A DNA stretch of 64,000 bases from Microbulbifer variabilis. Lineage in GTDB: Bacteria > Pseudomonadota > Gammaproteobacteria > Pseudomonadales > Cellvibrionaceae. The stretch lies in the NCBI RefSeq assembly GCF_020524905.1, contig NZ_JAIVKI010000007.1, positions 1-64,000 of the forward strand, read 5' to 3'. The position numbers and the translations under genes were made by a program. The notes beneath the pieces were generated by a model, which made no database searches, was not told the origin of the DNA, and saw only the letters and a program-made list of their open reading frames with translations. This document shows, piece by piece, positions 24,358 through 35,907 of this stretch; the first letter of the stretch is position 1, and each line of letters begins with the position of its first letter.

Positions 24358-24984
24358 ATGATGAAGCAGCAATTGCAGGTCATGCTGACCCTGCAGGACG
24401 AAATTAATACAGTCGTTAATGAAAACTGGCGTGCGCAAAACTTTGCCTGGTATCGCGCTATTTGGGTAGAAAGTGCCGAACTTTTGGATCACTACGGTTG
24501 GAAGTGGTGGAAAAAACAACAGCCCGATGTAGATCAGGTGAAACTCGAGCTGGTAGATATTTGGCATTTTGGCCTGAGCCTTGAATTGCAACAGGGCGCC
24601 CCGACTCAGGTTGCTGAAAAGATGTTGCAGGAATTAGAGGCAGGTCAGCGAGCCCCTGGTGATTTTCGTGAGAACCTGGAGGCCTTCACCCTGAACACTT
24701 TGGCAAGCAAGCAATTCGATCTGCCAGGGTTTGCTCAGCTTCTCGTCGACACAGAGATGTCTTTTACCGAACTGTATCAACGTTATGTAGGCAAGAATGT
24801 ACTCAATCGTTTCCGACAGGAAAACGGTTACAAAGAGGGTACTTATGTGAAGACCTGGGGTGGGCGTGAAGATAATGAGCATCTGGCTGAAATTGCCAGT
24901 GAGCTCGACGCCTCCGCTGAGGATTACAGCGATCAGGTTTATCGCACCTTGCAGCAACGTTACCGGGAAATCGCTTTGGCGTGA
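24358..24984 (+). CDS. dimeric all-alpha dUTPase
   Basis: 208 residues. It belongs to the all-alpha NTP pyrophosphatase superfamily: ESAELLDHYGWKWWKK (about 39-54) and LELVDIWHFGL (about 62-72) supply the E-x-x-E and E-x-x-D magnesium ligands, and the NGYKEGTYVKTWGGREDNE block (about 155-173) closes over the nucleotide. This is the dimeric type known from kinetoplastids, some phages and Campylobacter, unrelated to the trimeric Dut of E. coli. It hydrolyses dUTP to dUMP, limiting uracil in DNA and feeding dTMP synthesis, which fits the nearby tmk and holB. It is 25 bases after tatD. Confidence 0.88.
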   Translation: MMKQQLQVMLTLQDEINTVVNENWRAQNFAWYRAIWVESAELLDHYGWKWWKKQQPDVDQVKLELVDIWHFGLSLELQQGAPTQVAEKMLQELEAGQRAPGDFRENLEAFTLNTLASKQFDLPGFAQLLVDTEMSFTELYQRYVGKNVLNRFRQENGYKEGTYVKTWGGREDNEHLAEIASELDASAEDYSDQVYRTLQQRYREIALA

Positions 24985-25080
24985 TCCTTATTTGACGTTT
25001 TATTTGAGAAAAATGCAGTTTTGCTAGGCAAATTGAGTTGGTAATTTCCCCGCTTGAGGTGAAATTTGCTTGAGAGGCCC

Positions 25081-25086
25081 TATAAT
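25081..25086 (+). promoter_or_regulatory. -10 element of the mdh promoter
   Basis: Perfect TATAAT, 30 bases before the mdh GTG, giving a leader of about 23 bases. No good -35 is found at the right distance, so an activator may be involved. Confidence 0.5.
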
Positions 25087-25115
25087 GCGGCCGCTTACAA
25101 ACGAGGAGAACTATC

Positions 25116-26096
25116 GTGAAAGCACCTGTTCGTGTTGCTGTTACCGGCGCTGCCGGTCAGATCAGCTATTCGCTGCTGTTCCGCATCGCCTCCGGCGAGA
25201 TGCTGGGTAAAGATCAACCAGTTATTTTGCAGCTGCTGGAAATCACTCCAGCATTGGAAGCGCTGAAAGGCGTGGCCATGGAGCTCGAAGACTGCGCTTT
25301 CCCGCTGCTGGCGGGTATCGTTCAGAGCGACGACGCTACTGTTGCGTTTAAAGACGCTGACTATGCTCTGCTCGTGGGTGCGCGTCCCCGCGGACCGGGT
25401 ATGGAGCGTAAAGACCTGCTTGAAGCAAACGCCGCTATCTTCTCTGTACAGGGTAAGGCGCTGAATGACGTTGCCTCCCGTAATGTGAAAGTATTGGTTG
25501 TTGGCAACCCTGCGAATACCAATGCCCTGATCGCTCAGCGCAATGCGCCTGACCTGGATCCGCGCAACTTCACTGCAATGACTCGCCTGGACCACAACCG
25601 CGCTCTGTCGCAACTGGCCAACAAAACTGAGTCTAGTGTTAACGACATTACCCACATGACCATTTGGGGTAACCACTCCTCCACCCAATACCCAGACCTG
25701 TACCAGGTTAAAGTATCGGGTGAAGCTGCCATGGATAAAGTGGAGCAGGACTGGTACGAGAACGACTTCATCCCAACTGTTCAGCAGCGCGGTGCCGCCA
25801 TCATTAAGGCTCGTGGTGCCTCCTCTGCAGCTTCTGCAGCTAATGCCGCTATCGATCATATGCGCGACTGGGCTCTGGGCACCGCAGAAGGTGACTGGAC
25901 CAGCATGGCTGTTTACAGCGATGGTTCCTACGGTATTCAGGAAGGCCTGATTTACTCTTTCCCTTGCACTTGCAAAGGCGGGGATTGGGAAATTGTACAG
26001 GGCGTGGATATCAACGATTTCTCTCGCGAGAAAATGTCTGCGACCGAGAAGGAGCTGGCAGAAGAGCGTGATGCGGTTGCCCACCTGCTGCCGTAA
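25116..26096 (+). CDS. mdh: malate dehydrogenase (NAD)
   Basis: 326 residues from GTG 25116 with GAGGAG eight bases upstream. It interconverts malate and oxaloacetate in the TCA and glyoxylate cycles. The Rossmann glycines are in [17 protein letters not shown] (about 9-25); the substrate loop [15 protein letters not shown] (about 88-102) has the arginines, and the Asp-His relay is in TRLDHNRAL and [11 protein letters not shown]. This form (type-2, about 326 residues) is the lineage close to eukaryotic cytosolic MDH, different from the 312-residue E. coli enzyme. It stands as a single gene with its own promoter and terminator, fitting high housekeeping expression. Confidence 0.95.
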   Translation: MKAPVRVAVTGAAGQISYSLLFRIASGEMLGKDQPVILQLLEITPALEALKGVAMELEDCAFPLLAGIVQSDDATVAFKDADYALLVGARPRGPGMERKDLLEANAAIFSVQGKALNDVASRNVKVLVVGNPANTNALIAQRNAPDLDPRNFTAMTRLDHNRALSQLANKTESSVNDITHMTIWGNHSSTQYPDLYQVKVSGEAAMDKVEQDWYENDFIPTVQQRGAAIIKARGASSAASAANAAIDHMRDWALGTAEGDWTSMAVYSDGSYGIQEGLIYSFPCTCKGGDWEIVQGVDINDFSREKMSATEKELAEERDAVAHLLP

Positions 26097-26136
26097 CTCT
26101 TCCGATTAACTGGCCTTATTGGCTGGTTCGCCAAGA

Positions 26137-26165
26137 AAGCCCGCACGAATGTGCGGGCTTTTTTT
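26137..26165 (+). terminator. rho-independent terminator of mdh
   Basis: Ten-pair stem AAGCCCGCAC / GTGCGGGCTT, 4-base loop GAAT, then a T run. It is 40 bases after the mdh stop. Confidence 0.9.
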
Positions 26166-26493
26166 GTTTGTGGTGGTAGCGCTAATTGCCTCTATTGCGC
26201 CGAAAAATGCTCCCATCAGAGAGGTAAGAAAAAGTTGTTTGTTCTTACAGCTTTCGTGTTGCCTGCCCTAATGTTTCCACCCAACCCTATTGTCGGTCAC
26301 TTTCTTAGAGTGACTGCAATATAGCTCTGGCGGCTTGCTGGGTCGCACAATGGCCCTCTGAAGTGGCAATCAAACTAGGATTGGCTGATTCCAACATACT
26401 GATAGTTTTGAAACTGGCGGGTCGTTACACGAGTGTGGGCTGGTGGCGACGGCACTACACTGAGGAAGTAAGTATTGTCTGGAAACGTTTGCC
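26166..26493. other. intergenic region before the DUF2244 gene
   Basis: 328 bases without a supported gene. A frame running from 26363 into the next gene is out of phase with it and not protein-like. No clear promoter or hairpin seen. Confidence 0.4.
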
Positions 26494-27015
26494 ATGGTCA
26501 CAGAAGTCGGTCGCCAAGCACCACGTTGCGCCTGCATTCTTCTACAGCCTAACCAGTCCCTATCGGCAACGGGAAACCTTTGGGTGTTCTTCTCTTTGGT
26601 TGGCGTTTCCCTCGGTATTAGTCTGGCCTTTGCTTTTGCCGGGGCCTGGATGATTCTGCCATTTGCAGGTCTAGAGATCCTGTTACTTGCAGTTCTATTC
26701 GCCTATGTCTATTTGGAAGGGACTCGTCGTGAGGTGATTCGTATTAGTGATGAGCGAATCGTTTTCGACTGCTGCAAGGGATTTCGCCAGCAATCTGTCT
26801 ACCATAGAGAGTTTTCTCGGGGCAATTTGGCCTTATTAGTGCGAATGGGGAACAGTGCGGCTGAACCGGCATCGGTGACCTTCAGTGGTCCTGAGGGTTG
26901 TCTTGAGGTAGGCGAATTTTTGACTGACGCAGAGAAAGCGGATTTGGTGCAAAAGCTCAAACGGATTGGCATTTTTGCACGTAGGGAGAAGGAGTTTCGC
27001 TTGCATCAGTTTTGA
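26494..27015 (+). CDS. DUF2244 inner-membrane protein
   Basis: 173 residues. Two adjacent hydrophobic segments (about 30-47, LWVFFSLVGVSLGISLAF, and 52-72, ILPFAGLEILLLAVLFAYVY) form a membrane hairpin. A cytoplasmic C-terminal domain (about 75-170) follows, with strands such as REVIRISDERIVFDC and VTFSGPEGCLEVGEF. This arrangement matches the DUF2244 family, whose function is unknown; in many proteobacteria it lies near respiratory or redox genes. Here it precedes bcp, but a palindrome and promoter in between suggest separate transcription. The assignment is from topology and length. Confidence 0.65.
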   Translation: MVTEVGRQAPRCACILLQPNQSLSATGNLWVFFSLVGVSLGISLAFAFAGAWMILPFAGLEILLLAVLFAYVYLEGTRREVIRISDERIVFDCCKGFRQQSVYHREFSRGNLALLVRMGNSAAEPASVTFSGPEGCLEVGEFLTDAEKADLVQKLKRIGIFARREKEFRLHQF

Positions 27016-27018
27016 TTG

Positions 27019-27036
27019 GAATGCCATATGGCATTC
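27019..27036. promoter_or_regulatory. 18-bp perfect palindrome at the bcp promoter
   Basis: GAATGCCATATGGCATTC begins 3 bases after the DUF2244 stop and ends 17 bases before a perfect -10 TATAAT (27054-27059) for bcp. Its right end therefore covers the expected -35 (27031-27036). That is the place for a repressor or redox-responsive regulator. With no loop bases and no T run it is unlikely to be a terminator. Confidence 0.55.
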
Positions 27037-27053
27037 TAATTAGTACTTTTCGT

Positions 27054-27059
27054 TATAAT
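27054..27059 (+). promoter_or_regulatory. -10 element of the bcp promoter
   Basis: TATAAT, 38 bases before the bcp ATG. The -35 position (GCATTC) is non-consensus and lies inside the palindrome. Confidence 0.5.
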
Positions 27060-27097
27060 CCCCACAAAGTTTACAGCAACTCCTTAGGGGATTTCTT

Positions 27098-27574
27098 ATG
27101 GCCTTTCCAAAAATTGGCAACTTGGCACCAGCTTTCACTCTGACAAACCAGAAGGGAGAGAAGGTCTCACTCAAGGATTTCCGTGATAAAAACAATGTTG
27201 TGCTTTATTTCTACCCAAAGGCGCTAACCCCAGGCTGCACTACACAGGCCTGCGGCATCCGGGATAGCTCAGATGCGTTCGAAAAACTTGACACGGTTGT
27301 TCTCGGTGTCAGCCCGGATCCTGAAGCCAAATTACAGCGTTTTGTCGATAAACATGAACTGAACTTTGATCTTCTTTCTGATGAGGATCACAAGATTGCA
27401 GACAAGTATGGTTGCTGGGGCTTGAAGAAATTTATGGGCAAAGAGTACATGGGGCTGATTCGGACTACTTTTATCATCGATAAAAGTGGACGCTTGCGTC
27501 ATATCATCGACAAGGTGAAAACCAAGACTCACAGTGAGGATGTGCTTAGTTGGGTGGCTGAAAACCTGGATTAA
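27098..27574 (+). CDS. bcp: peroxiredoxin, Bcp/PrxQ type
   Basis: 158 residues; TTAGGGGATTT precedes the ATG. It is a thiol peroxidase that reduces hydrogen peroxide and organic peroxides with thioredoxin. The peroxidatic Cys47 is in LTPGCTTQAC, and Cys52 five residues later is the resolving cysteine, the atypical two-cysteine pattern of this subfamily. YFYPKALTPGC and the TTFIIDKSGRLRHI block are typical. Cytoplasmic; no signal peptide. A palindrome overlapping its promoter suggests regulation, plausibly by oxidative stress. Confidence 0.94.
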   Translation: MAFPKIGNLAPAFTLTNQKGEKVSLKDFRDKNNVVLYFYPKALTPGCTTQACGIRDSSDAFEKLDTVVLGVSPDPEAKLQRFVDKHELNFDLLSDEDHKIADKYGCWGLKKFMGKEYMGLIRTTFIIDKSGRLRHIIDKVKTKTHSEDVLSWVAENLD

Positions 27575-27996
27575 TTCATTGAGATGGCTGGTTGATAAAC
27601 TCCTTCTTGGGGGAGTAGTTGGTCGCTGTCCCCCGAGCTTCCTTGAGTTCTTAATAAAAGTGAGTATCTGGGCCACTCAATTCTGCCCCCTACAGCACAA
27701 TAAGATGAAAAAAACCACTGTCGCCCCTTGCATTCTCAATTCTTGGTCTATACTGGCAGATGTAAAGGAAAGGTGCGCCGGCGAGAGAGTGTTTCTCTTT
27801 GGGTATTGCCGGAGCGGTTAGTTTAAAAATTGTACATCTCTGTGAAGGATTCGATGTCTGTTTTTGGTGCATCCCGCATCGAGTAGTAGTCCGCCGAAGT
27901 TGTTGGTGTGTAGGTGTGGGCAGGGGCAACCGGGATTCGCTGGATGCGGACATAGAAAAATAACTGCGGCTCACGGAACTCAATAGGAGCAGCTCG
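27575..27996. other. intergenic region with two RNA-hairpin candidates
   Basis: 422 bases without a supported gene. CTTGGGGGA (27606-27614) pairs with TCCCCCGAG (27629-27637) through a 14-base loop, perhaps ending bcp transcription. Around 27777-27816, CCGGC / GCCGG arms enclose an inner AGAGA / TCTCT pair, a nested stem-loop that could be part of a leader RNA or small RNA. Short frames here lack starts and protein character. Confidence 0.35.
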
Positions 27997-28443
27997 ATGA
28001 ACCATACTCAGCCCGACCAGACTTCGCTCTCAGAAGACAAATCCCTTCAGCAGGCCAGAATATCCGGTGATCCCAATATTCTCGACCAGTTGTTGGCTCC
28101 ACCCGAAGCTACCAGCTTTGGCATTGCTGCCAGAGTTATCGATGTGCTGGAGCAGCGCATCGGTAAGGCTTCTCTTGCTATTCGCCCCGTTGCCTCCGAC
28201 TTAAGCATGTCCACCCGGACCTTGCAGCGTCGTTTGCAGGAGCATAACCTGAGCTTCGCCTCATTGCGTGACCATGTGCGTTTCCGTCACGCGGTGCACT
28301 TCCTTAAAGACACCGCCTTGAGTGTCGACGGAATTTCAAGGATCCTGGATTTTTCTGACAGGACCAGTTTCACCAGTGCGTTTAAGCGTTGGACAGGTAT
28401 GTCACCAACAGGTTATCGCCGTCAGGTGCGCCAGCGTTTTTAA
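27997..28443 (+). CDS. short AraC-family DNA-binding protein
   Basis: 148 residues. The C-terminal 95 residues form the double helix-turn-helix of AraC/XylS regulators: VASDLSMSTRTLQRRLQEHN (about 69-88), then RHAVHFLKDTALSVDGISRI and the second helix-turn-helix with FSDRTSFTSAFKRWTGMSP, ending YRRQVRQRF. The N-terminal 50 residues are polar and too short for a sensor domain, so effector binding is doubtful; stand-alone AraC domains often act like SoxS or respond through expression level. It is flanked by unrelated genes and its target is unknown. A TAATAGGAG-like Shine-Dalgarno (about 27979-27987) lies upstream. Confidence 0.85.
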   Translation: MNHTQPDQTSLSEDKSLQQARISGDPNILDQLLAPPEATSFGIAARVIDVLEQRIGKASLAIRPVASDLSMSTRTLQRRLQEHNLSFASLRDHVRFRHAVHFLKDTALSVDGISRILDFSDRTSFTSAFKRWTGMSPTGYRRQVRQRF

Positions 28444-28558
28444 ATGAGTGGGAATTGATCAGGCCGGTCTTTTGTCGGTCGGCCCGATCCGTTGCCTCAA
28501 CAGGGGAAACCCGTTAGAGTTGGCGGCAATTTTATAGGCTGACTCTTTGAGGTTTTGC

Positions 28559-28891
28559 ATGAGCTTTTTTATCCCCTCTGCCATGGCACAGCAAGCGGCA
28601 CCGGCACCACAGGGTAACCCGATGATAACCCTGTTGATGTTTGCGGGTCTGTTCGCATTTATGTGGTTTTTTATCATCCGTCCTCAGCGCAAGCGCCAGA
28701 AGGAGCATCAGGAACTGGTTGGCGCTCTGAAAAAGGGTGATGAAGTAGTAATGAGCAGCGGTATGCTGGGTCGTGTAGACAAGGTAGACGAAGACTACAT
28801 CGTACTGGAAGTTGCAGACAATATGTCCCTGAAGTTCCAGAAAGTGGCTGTTCATGCAGTGTTGCCTAAAGGCACAATTAAAAAGATCTGA
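28559..28891 (+). CDS. yajC: Sec translocon accessory subunit YajC
   Basis: 110 residues from ATG 28559 (GAGG upstream). YajC is a small inner-membrane partner of SecDF. A single membrane helix (ITLLMFAGLFAFMWFFIIRP, about 23-42) is followed by a basic stretch QRKRQKEHQEL and the cytoplasmic SH3-like domain (LKKGDEVVMSSGMLGRVDKV, about 58-77, and a late FQKVAVHAVLPKG). Normally it sits in tgt-yajC-secD-secF; here it stands alone between an araC-type gene and a PLP enzyme gene and has its own terminator. It may be a second copy or a displaced one. Confidence 0.9.
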   Translation: MSFFIPSAMAQQAAPAPQGNPMITLLMFAGLFAFMWFFIIRPQRKRQKEHQELVGALKKGDEVVMSSGMLGRVDKVDEDYIVLEVADNMSLKFQKVAVHAVLPKGTIKKI

Positions 28892-28916
28892 TTGATCTTT
28901 GCGAATTATTAAAAAG

Positions 28917-28939
28917 CCCGGCAGTTGCCGGGTTTTTTT
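28917..28939 (+). terminator. rho-independent terminator of yajC
   Basis: Stem CCCGGC / GCCGGG with a 4-base loop and seven T, 26 bases past the stop. Confidence 0.8.
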
Positions 28940-29072
28940 GTGGCTATTGTTTTTGATATGGTTAAATATTGAGCTTTGTAAGGCTATTAAATATTGAATT
29001 TCCTGGGCTCCCAATTTACAGAGGCCAGCTTGATGAGATTCTCTTACTTCTACCTCGGCCTAAAATAATAAA

Positions 29073-30110
29073 ATGAAATCGGTTTTGTTCAGTATTAAGC
29101 AAGTTGAGTTCCCCGGGCGTCTGAATCTGGCCCATCTGCCAACTCCTCTGCAACCACTCGACCGTATTAGCGAACTTTATTCCTATCCATACGGTGGTCC
29201 GAGAATCTGGGTGAAAAGAGATGACCTGACGGAATCGGCAATGTCGGGTAATAAGCTGCGAAAGCTTGAGTTTGTGGTTGCGGAGGCTCTAAAACAGGGC
29301 TGTGATACCTTGATCACTTGCGGCGGTATTCAATCCAATCATTGCCGCACAACCGCTCTTGTCGGGGCTCGTTATGGGCTCAAGGTGCATCTTCTGTTAC
29401 GGGGAGAGCCAGTAACTCAGGCCGATGGAAACCTGTTACTGGATCGGTTGGCGGGTGCCGAAGTTACTTTTCATTCACCTGCGGAGTTCGCCAGGGATCT
29501 TAACAGCCTTTTCAACTTCTGGAGTGATGAATACCGTAAGCGCGGATTTAAACCATTCTGCATTCCAACAGGTGCCAGTGATGGCCTGGGTTTGTGGGGG
29601 TATCTCTCTGCTTCGCAGGAATTAATGGCTGACTGTCGAACCCGGGGAATTGAGCTGGATCATATTGTCTGTGCTACAGGGAGCGGCGGTACTCAGGCCG
29701 GCTTAACCTTAGGGTGTCACCTGCAGGGACTCGGTGTAAAAGTGACAGGTTATGCGGTTTGCGATAATGCCGCTTATTTTCAGTCCAAAGTAAGAGAAGA
29801 TGTTCGCCATTGGAGCAAGCTGACAGGGAACCCTGTAGATACGCAATCTTTGCAAGTGAATGTCAACGCTGACTATATTGGGCCGGGATATGCCAAGGCT
29901 GAGCCTCCAATCTACAAAATGATCGAGGAAGTCGCTAGCTTGGAGGGAATATTGCTGGATCCCATATATACCGGCAAAGCTTTTTATGGGCTGATACAGG
30001 AGTTACATAAAGGCCATTATAAAGGCAGTAATAATCTGGTTTTCGTACACTCGGGGGGGCAATTTGCTTTATTCCCCTACCGACAAAACTTCTCTTTTCA
30101 GAGGGGTTAA
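29073..30110 (+). CDS. PLP-dependent D-cysteine desulfhydrase / ACC deaminase family enzyme
   Basis: 345 residues, fold-type II PLP enzyme. The PLP lysine is Lys61 in MSGNKLRKLE, followed by the TCGGIQSNHCRTTAL block that distinguishes the D-cysteine desulfhydrase/ACC deaminase group; GSGGTQAGLTLG is the phosphate-binding loop and DPIYTGKAFYGL a late signature. D-cysteine desulfhydrase yields pyruvate, ammonia and sulfide. The ACC deaminase alternative needs a specific active-site tyrosine pair that I could not settle. The N-terminus has about 12 extra residues before LNLAHLPTPLQ. No operon partner; the symporter downstream has its own leader. Confidence 0.75.
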   Translation: MKSVLFSIKQVEFPGRLNLAHLPTPLQPLDRISELYSYPYGGPRIWVKRDDLTESAMSGNKLRKLEFVVAEALKQGCDTLITCGGIQSNHCRTTALVGARYGLKVHLLLRGEPVTQADGNLLLDRLAGAEVTFHSPAEFARDLNSLFNFWSDEYRKRGFKPFCIPTGASDGLGLWGYLSASQELMADCRTRGIELDHIVCATGSGGTQAGLTLGCHLQGLGVKVTGYAVCDNAAYFQSKVREDVRHWSKLTGNPVDTQSLQVNVNADYIGPGYAKAEPPIYKMIEEVASLEGILLDPIYTGKAFYGLIQELHKGHYKGSNNLVFVHSGGQFALFPYRQNFSFQRG

Positions 30111-30219
30111 GCCCCCTTTACTGTTCTAGCGCAGCGGAAGCTGCTAACCTGCGCAACAAATTACGGCTGCGGCTGTATATAAAACAATCAGAATTAGTTC
30201 AGAGAAGTGGGGGGTTAGT

Positions 30220-31878
30220 TTGGATTCCTTTAATCAGCTGCTACTGTCGTTGGACGGTTTGCTCGGTTCGGCACCTTGGTTCCCGTGGGTGCTGCTTGGG
30301 GTAGGTTTCTTTTTCACCATTTATCTAGGGTTTCCGCAAATCCGTTACTTTGGGCATGCAATTAAGATTGTCCAGGGTAAATATGATAAGCCCGGTGACC
30401 CAGGTGATACTTCCCACTTTCAAGCTCTGGCGACTGCTCTTTCCGGTACTGTGGGTACTGGTAATATTGGTGGGGTAGGTCTCGCTATTTTCTTGGGTGG
30501 TCCGGCCGCGTTGTTCTGGATGTGGATGACTGCCTTCCTGGGTATGACAACCAAATTTGTCGAAGTCACCCTATCACACAAGTATCGTATTAAAGCGGCG
30601 GATGGCTACTATGCCGGTGGTCCCATGTTCTATATGGAGCGCCGTCTCAATATGAAATGGTTGGCGGTCCTGTTTGCGATCTCCACTGTTATTTGTTCCT
30701 TTGGTACCGGAAGCCTGCCCCAGGTGAATAATATTGCCCAAGCGATGCACGATTCTTTCGGTATTGAAAAAGCACTGACCGGTGGTGTGCTCGCAATCTT
30801 GCTGGGTATGGTGATCATCGGCGGGATTACTCGAATCGCCAAGGTTACCTCCACTATTGTTCCAGCAATGGCACTGATTTACATAGTTGGTGCATTGGGA
30901 GTGATTTTCTACAACATGGAAAACGTCATTCCCTCTTTTGTGGCTGTTTTCCGCGATGCCTTTAGCGGCAGTGCTGCGGCAGGTGGCTTCCTCGGAGCGA
31001 GTTTTGCCTATGCCTTTAACCGTGGGGTGAACCGCGGTCTCTTCTCCAACGAAGCCGGCCAAGGTTCGGCGCCAATTGCTCACGCCGCCGCACGTGCTGA
31101 TGAGCCTGTTTCCGAAGGCATGGTTTCCCTGCTGGAACCGTTTATCGACACCATCATTATCTGTACTTTGACCGGTCTGGTAATCCTATCTTCCGGTGTT
31201 TGGACTGAGAAACATGAAAACCTGTTTGAGGGCGCCGACACCTACGTTGTAGAAGGCCGTTACGAAGAGGGTGATCCCGAGCAAGTTAAGCAATTGTTTA
31301 ACTACCTAAGTGGTCGTTCTAGTGATGTGAAGCCCTATAACGGTTCGGTAGTTGTGACAGATGGACACCCGCTCAATGTGCAGGATTTCACCTTAATCCA
31401 TGCTCGTTCAATTGCTGAAGATCTGGATTTCCGTGTCGGAGAGGACCAGTTCAGCGGTGTATTGAATGTCGTAGAAGGTAAATTTGCCAATGAGGATGTG
31501 GATATCTGGGGCAAATCCCTGGTTCACTCTGTCGCTCTGACCAGCAAGGCTTTCCAGCGCGGTTTCTTTGGTGAATACGGCGGGCTGATAGTTACTCTTG
31601 GTATCCTCCTGTTTGCGTTTTCAACCGCTATCGCTTGGTCTTATTACGGTGATCGCTCCATGATCTACCTGTTTGGCCCTAAAGCGGTAATGCCTTACAG
31701 AATTGTGTATGTGATCGCCTTCTTCTGGGCGGCGATTGAAGACACCACCGTTATTTGGAATCTGTCCGCGGTAGCTATCGTCATTATGACTTTACCTAAC
31801 TTGTTTGGTATCACCATATTGGCGAAGGAAATGAAGGATACGGTGAAGGAATATTGGAAGGATCCCAGTCATAAATAA
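30220..31878 (+). CDS. alanine/glycine:sodium symporter (AGCS family) with a large insert
   Basis: 552 residues from TTG 30220 (GGGGGG six bases upstream). AGCS carriers import alanine or glycine with sodium. The family motifs are clear: [21 protein letters not shown] (split by eye at about 66-86), [20 protein letters not shown], and [22 protein letters not shown]. About ten membrane segments are visible. Between the eighth and ninth, about residues 325-455, lies a soluble block of some 110-130 residues (rich in Glu/Asp, with [20 protein letters not shown]) that most relatives of 450-490 residues lack. After it the membrane part resumes ([20 protein letters not shown]). The insert could be regulatory; it is in frame and shows no sign of being a separate gene. 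Confidence 0.88.
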   Translation: MDSFNQLLLSLDGLLGSAPWFPWVLLGVGFFFTIYLGFPQIRYFGHAIKIVQGKYDKPGDPGDTSHFQALATALSGTVGTGNIGGVGLAIFLGGPAALFWMWMTAFLGMTTKFVEVTLSHKYRIKAADGYYAGGPMFYMERRLNMKWLAVLFAISTVICSFGTGSLPQVNNIAQAMHDSFGIEKALTGGVLAILLGMVIIGGITRIAKVTSTIVPAMALIYIVGALGVIFYNMENVIPSFVAVFRDAFSGSAAAGGFLGASFAYAFNRGVNRGLFSNEAGQGSAPIAHAAARADEPVSEGMVSLLEPFIDTIIICTLTGLVILSSGVWTEKHENLFEGADTYVVEGRYEEGDPEQVKQLFNYLSGRSSDVKPYNGSVVVTDGHPLNVQDFTLIHARSIAEDLDFRVGEDQFSGVLNVVEGKFANEDVDIWGKSLVHSVALTSKAFQRGFFGEYGGLIVTLGILLFAFSTAIAWSYYGDRSMIYLFGPKAVMPYRIVYVIAFFWAAIEDTTVIWNLSAVAIVIMTLPNLFGITILAKEMKDTVKEYWKDPSHK

Positions 31879-31907
31879 AATGACTGCTCGCAAACGTCTC
31901 AATTAAA

Positions 31908-31933
31908 AAAGGCAGCCTACTGGCTGCCTTTTT
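31908..31933 (+). terminator. rho-independent terminator after the symporter gene
   Basis: Ten-pair stem AAAGGCAGCC / GGCTGCCTTT, loop TACT, then T residues. A flanking A run makes it usable also from the minus strand, where it would end the M4 protease transcript (stop at 31998). Confidence 0.85.
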
Positions 31934-31997
31934 CGTTACCTGGATAAGCTGGTATGGCAGCGTATCCAGGCTTCTAGGGGGTGCTCAGTAAACGCCC

Positions 31998-34572
<2,575 letters not shown>

Positions 34573-35907
34573 CTACACATTAAGAAGAAGATATTCCCGC
34601 TCCCAAGAGCTGATAACCCGGTTAAATTCCTCATATTCATCGCGCTTAATTGCGCTCCACGCTTTTACAAATTTTCTGCCAAACATTTCTGTAGCGGCTT
34701 CGCATTCCATTAAAAGATTGAGAGCGTGTTCTTGTGTGCGAGGTAAAGTAATGGCTTCTTTGGAACAGTCGCCCTGATACGGTGCGCTGGGTGCCACTTT
34801 ATTGATCATGCCAAGATATCCACAGGCGAGAGAGGCGGCAATGGCGAGATAGGGGTTGCAGTCGGCCCCAGGAAATCGATTTTCCAATCTTTTTCCCTGG
34901 GGTGAACTATCGGGAACCCTAAGCCCCGTAGTGCGATTATCATAGCCCCAGTGCAGGCTCGTGGGTGCAGCCATTTCAGGAGTGAATCGGCGATAGGAAT
35001 TTACATTTGGGGCTAGAAAACTAATGAATCCCGGGGTGTATTCCTGCATGCCACCAATAAAATGCATGAAGGTTTCGTTTTCTTTTCCATTGCCGTCTAC
35101 AAAAATATTTTTTCCGGTTTTTATGTCAATGATACTCTGGTGGAGATGTAGAGCACTGCCGGGTTCGTCTTCCATGGGTTTGGCCATAAAGGTGGCATAA
35201 ATTCCATGGCGTAAAGCTGTTTCTCTAACTGTGCGCTTAAAAGTAAAAACCTGATCGGCGAGTTGCAGTGGATCTCCATGGAGAAAATTGATTTCCATCT
35301 GGGCGGTCCCGGATTCATGAATCAGGGTATCTACATCCAGGCCCTGCGCCTCACAGAAGTTATACATATCCTCAATAATGGGTTCGTATTCGTTGGCCGC
35401 ATCGATACTATATGACTGTCTCGTTTTTTCCGTGCGGCCAGATCTTCCTACCGGTGCTGAAAGTTTTTCATCGGGATCGAGGTTGCGTTTTACCAGGTAA
35501 AATTCTACCTCTGGAGCAACAACCGGCTTCCAGCCTTTCTCCTTATATTTTTCCAAAACAAATTTGAGGATATTGCGAGTACTAATCGGATGAGGTTGAC
35601 CATCCCGGGTATAGCAATCGTGAATAATTTGAGCAGTGGGATCATTGGCCCAGGGGTTAAGTCGAACGGAATCGGGATCAGGTACCAATAACATATCCGT
35701 ATCTGCCGGGTCGACAAGCTCATTGTGTTCATCCACATAGTCACCGGTAACGGTTTGCACCAGGATACTTTCCGGTAAACGGCTATCCTGGGTGAGAAAT
35801 TTATCCGTAGGGGTGAATTTGCCTCTGGCATTACCTGACATATCTGGTACCAAGCATTCCACCTCTGCAATATCGTGCTCTGCCAGCCAGCTTGTAATCT
35901 TGTCCAT
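34573..35907 (-). CDS. puuA: gamma-glutamylputrescine synthetase-like glutamine synthetase
   Basis: 444 residues, a glutamine-synthetase homologue. Expected blocks are present: VVAPEVEFYLV (metal-binding Glu), HESGTAQMEINFLHGDP, GSALHLHQS (catalytic core histidines), NSYRRFTPEMAAPTSLHWGYDNR (about 306-328) and ENRFPGADCNPYLAIAASLA. The length and the absence of the adenylylation-loop context of GlnA, together with an adjacent divergent FAD oxidase gene and a TetR gene, point to PuuA-type gamma-glutamylation of putrescine or another amine rather than ammonia assimilation. Several paralogues of this family with different amines exist, so the substrate is inferred from the neighbourhood. Confidence 0.8.
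   Translation of the reverse strand: MDKITSWLAEHDIAEVECLVPDMSGNARGKFTPTDKFLTQDSRLPESILVQTVTGDYVDEHNELVDPADTDMLLVPDPDSVRLNPWANDPTAQIIHDCYTRDGQPHPISTRNILKFVLEKYKEKGWKPVVAPEVEFYLVKRNLDPDEKLSAPVGRSGRTEKTRQSYSIDAANEYEPIIEDMYNFCEAQGLDVDTLIHESGTAQMEINFLHGDPLQLADQVFTFKRTVRETALRHGIYATFMAKPMEDEPGSALHLHQSIIDIKTGKNIFVDGNGKENETFMHFIGGMQEYTPGFISFLAPNVNSYRRFTPEMAAPTSLHWGYDNRTTGLRVPDSSPQGKRLENRFPGADCNPYLAIAASLACGYLGMINKVAPSAPYQGDCSKEAITLPRTQEHALNLLMECEAATEMFGRKFVKAWSAIKRDEYEEFNRVISSWEREYLLLNV

Noticed and set aside
25095-26084. 329-codon open frame antisense to mdh
   Set aside because: Shadow of the malate dehydrogenase gene; no ribosome binding site or protein features.
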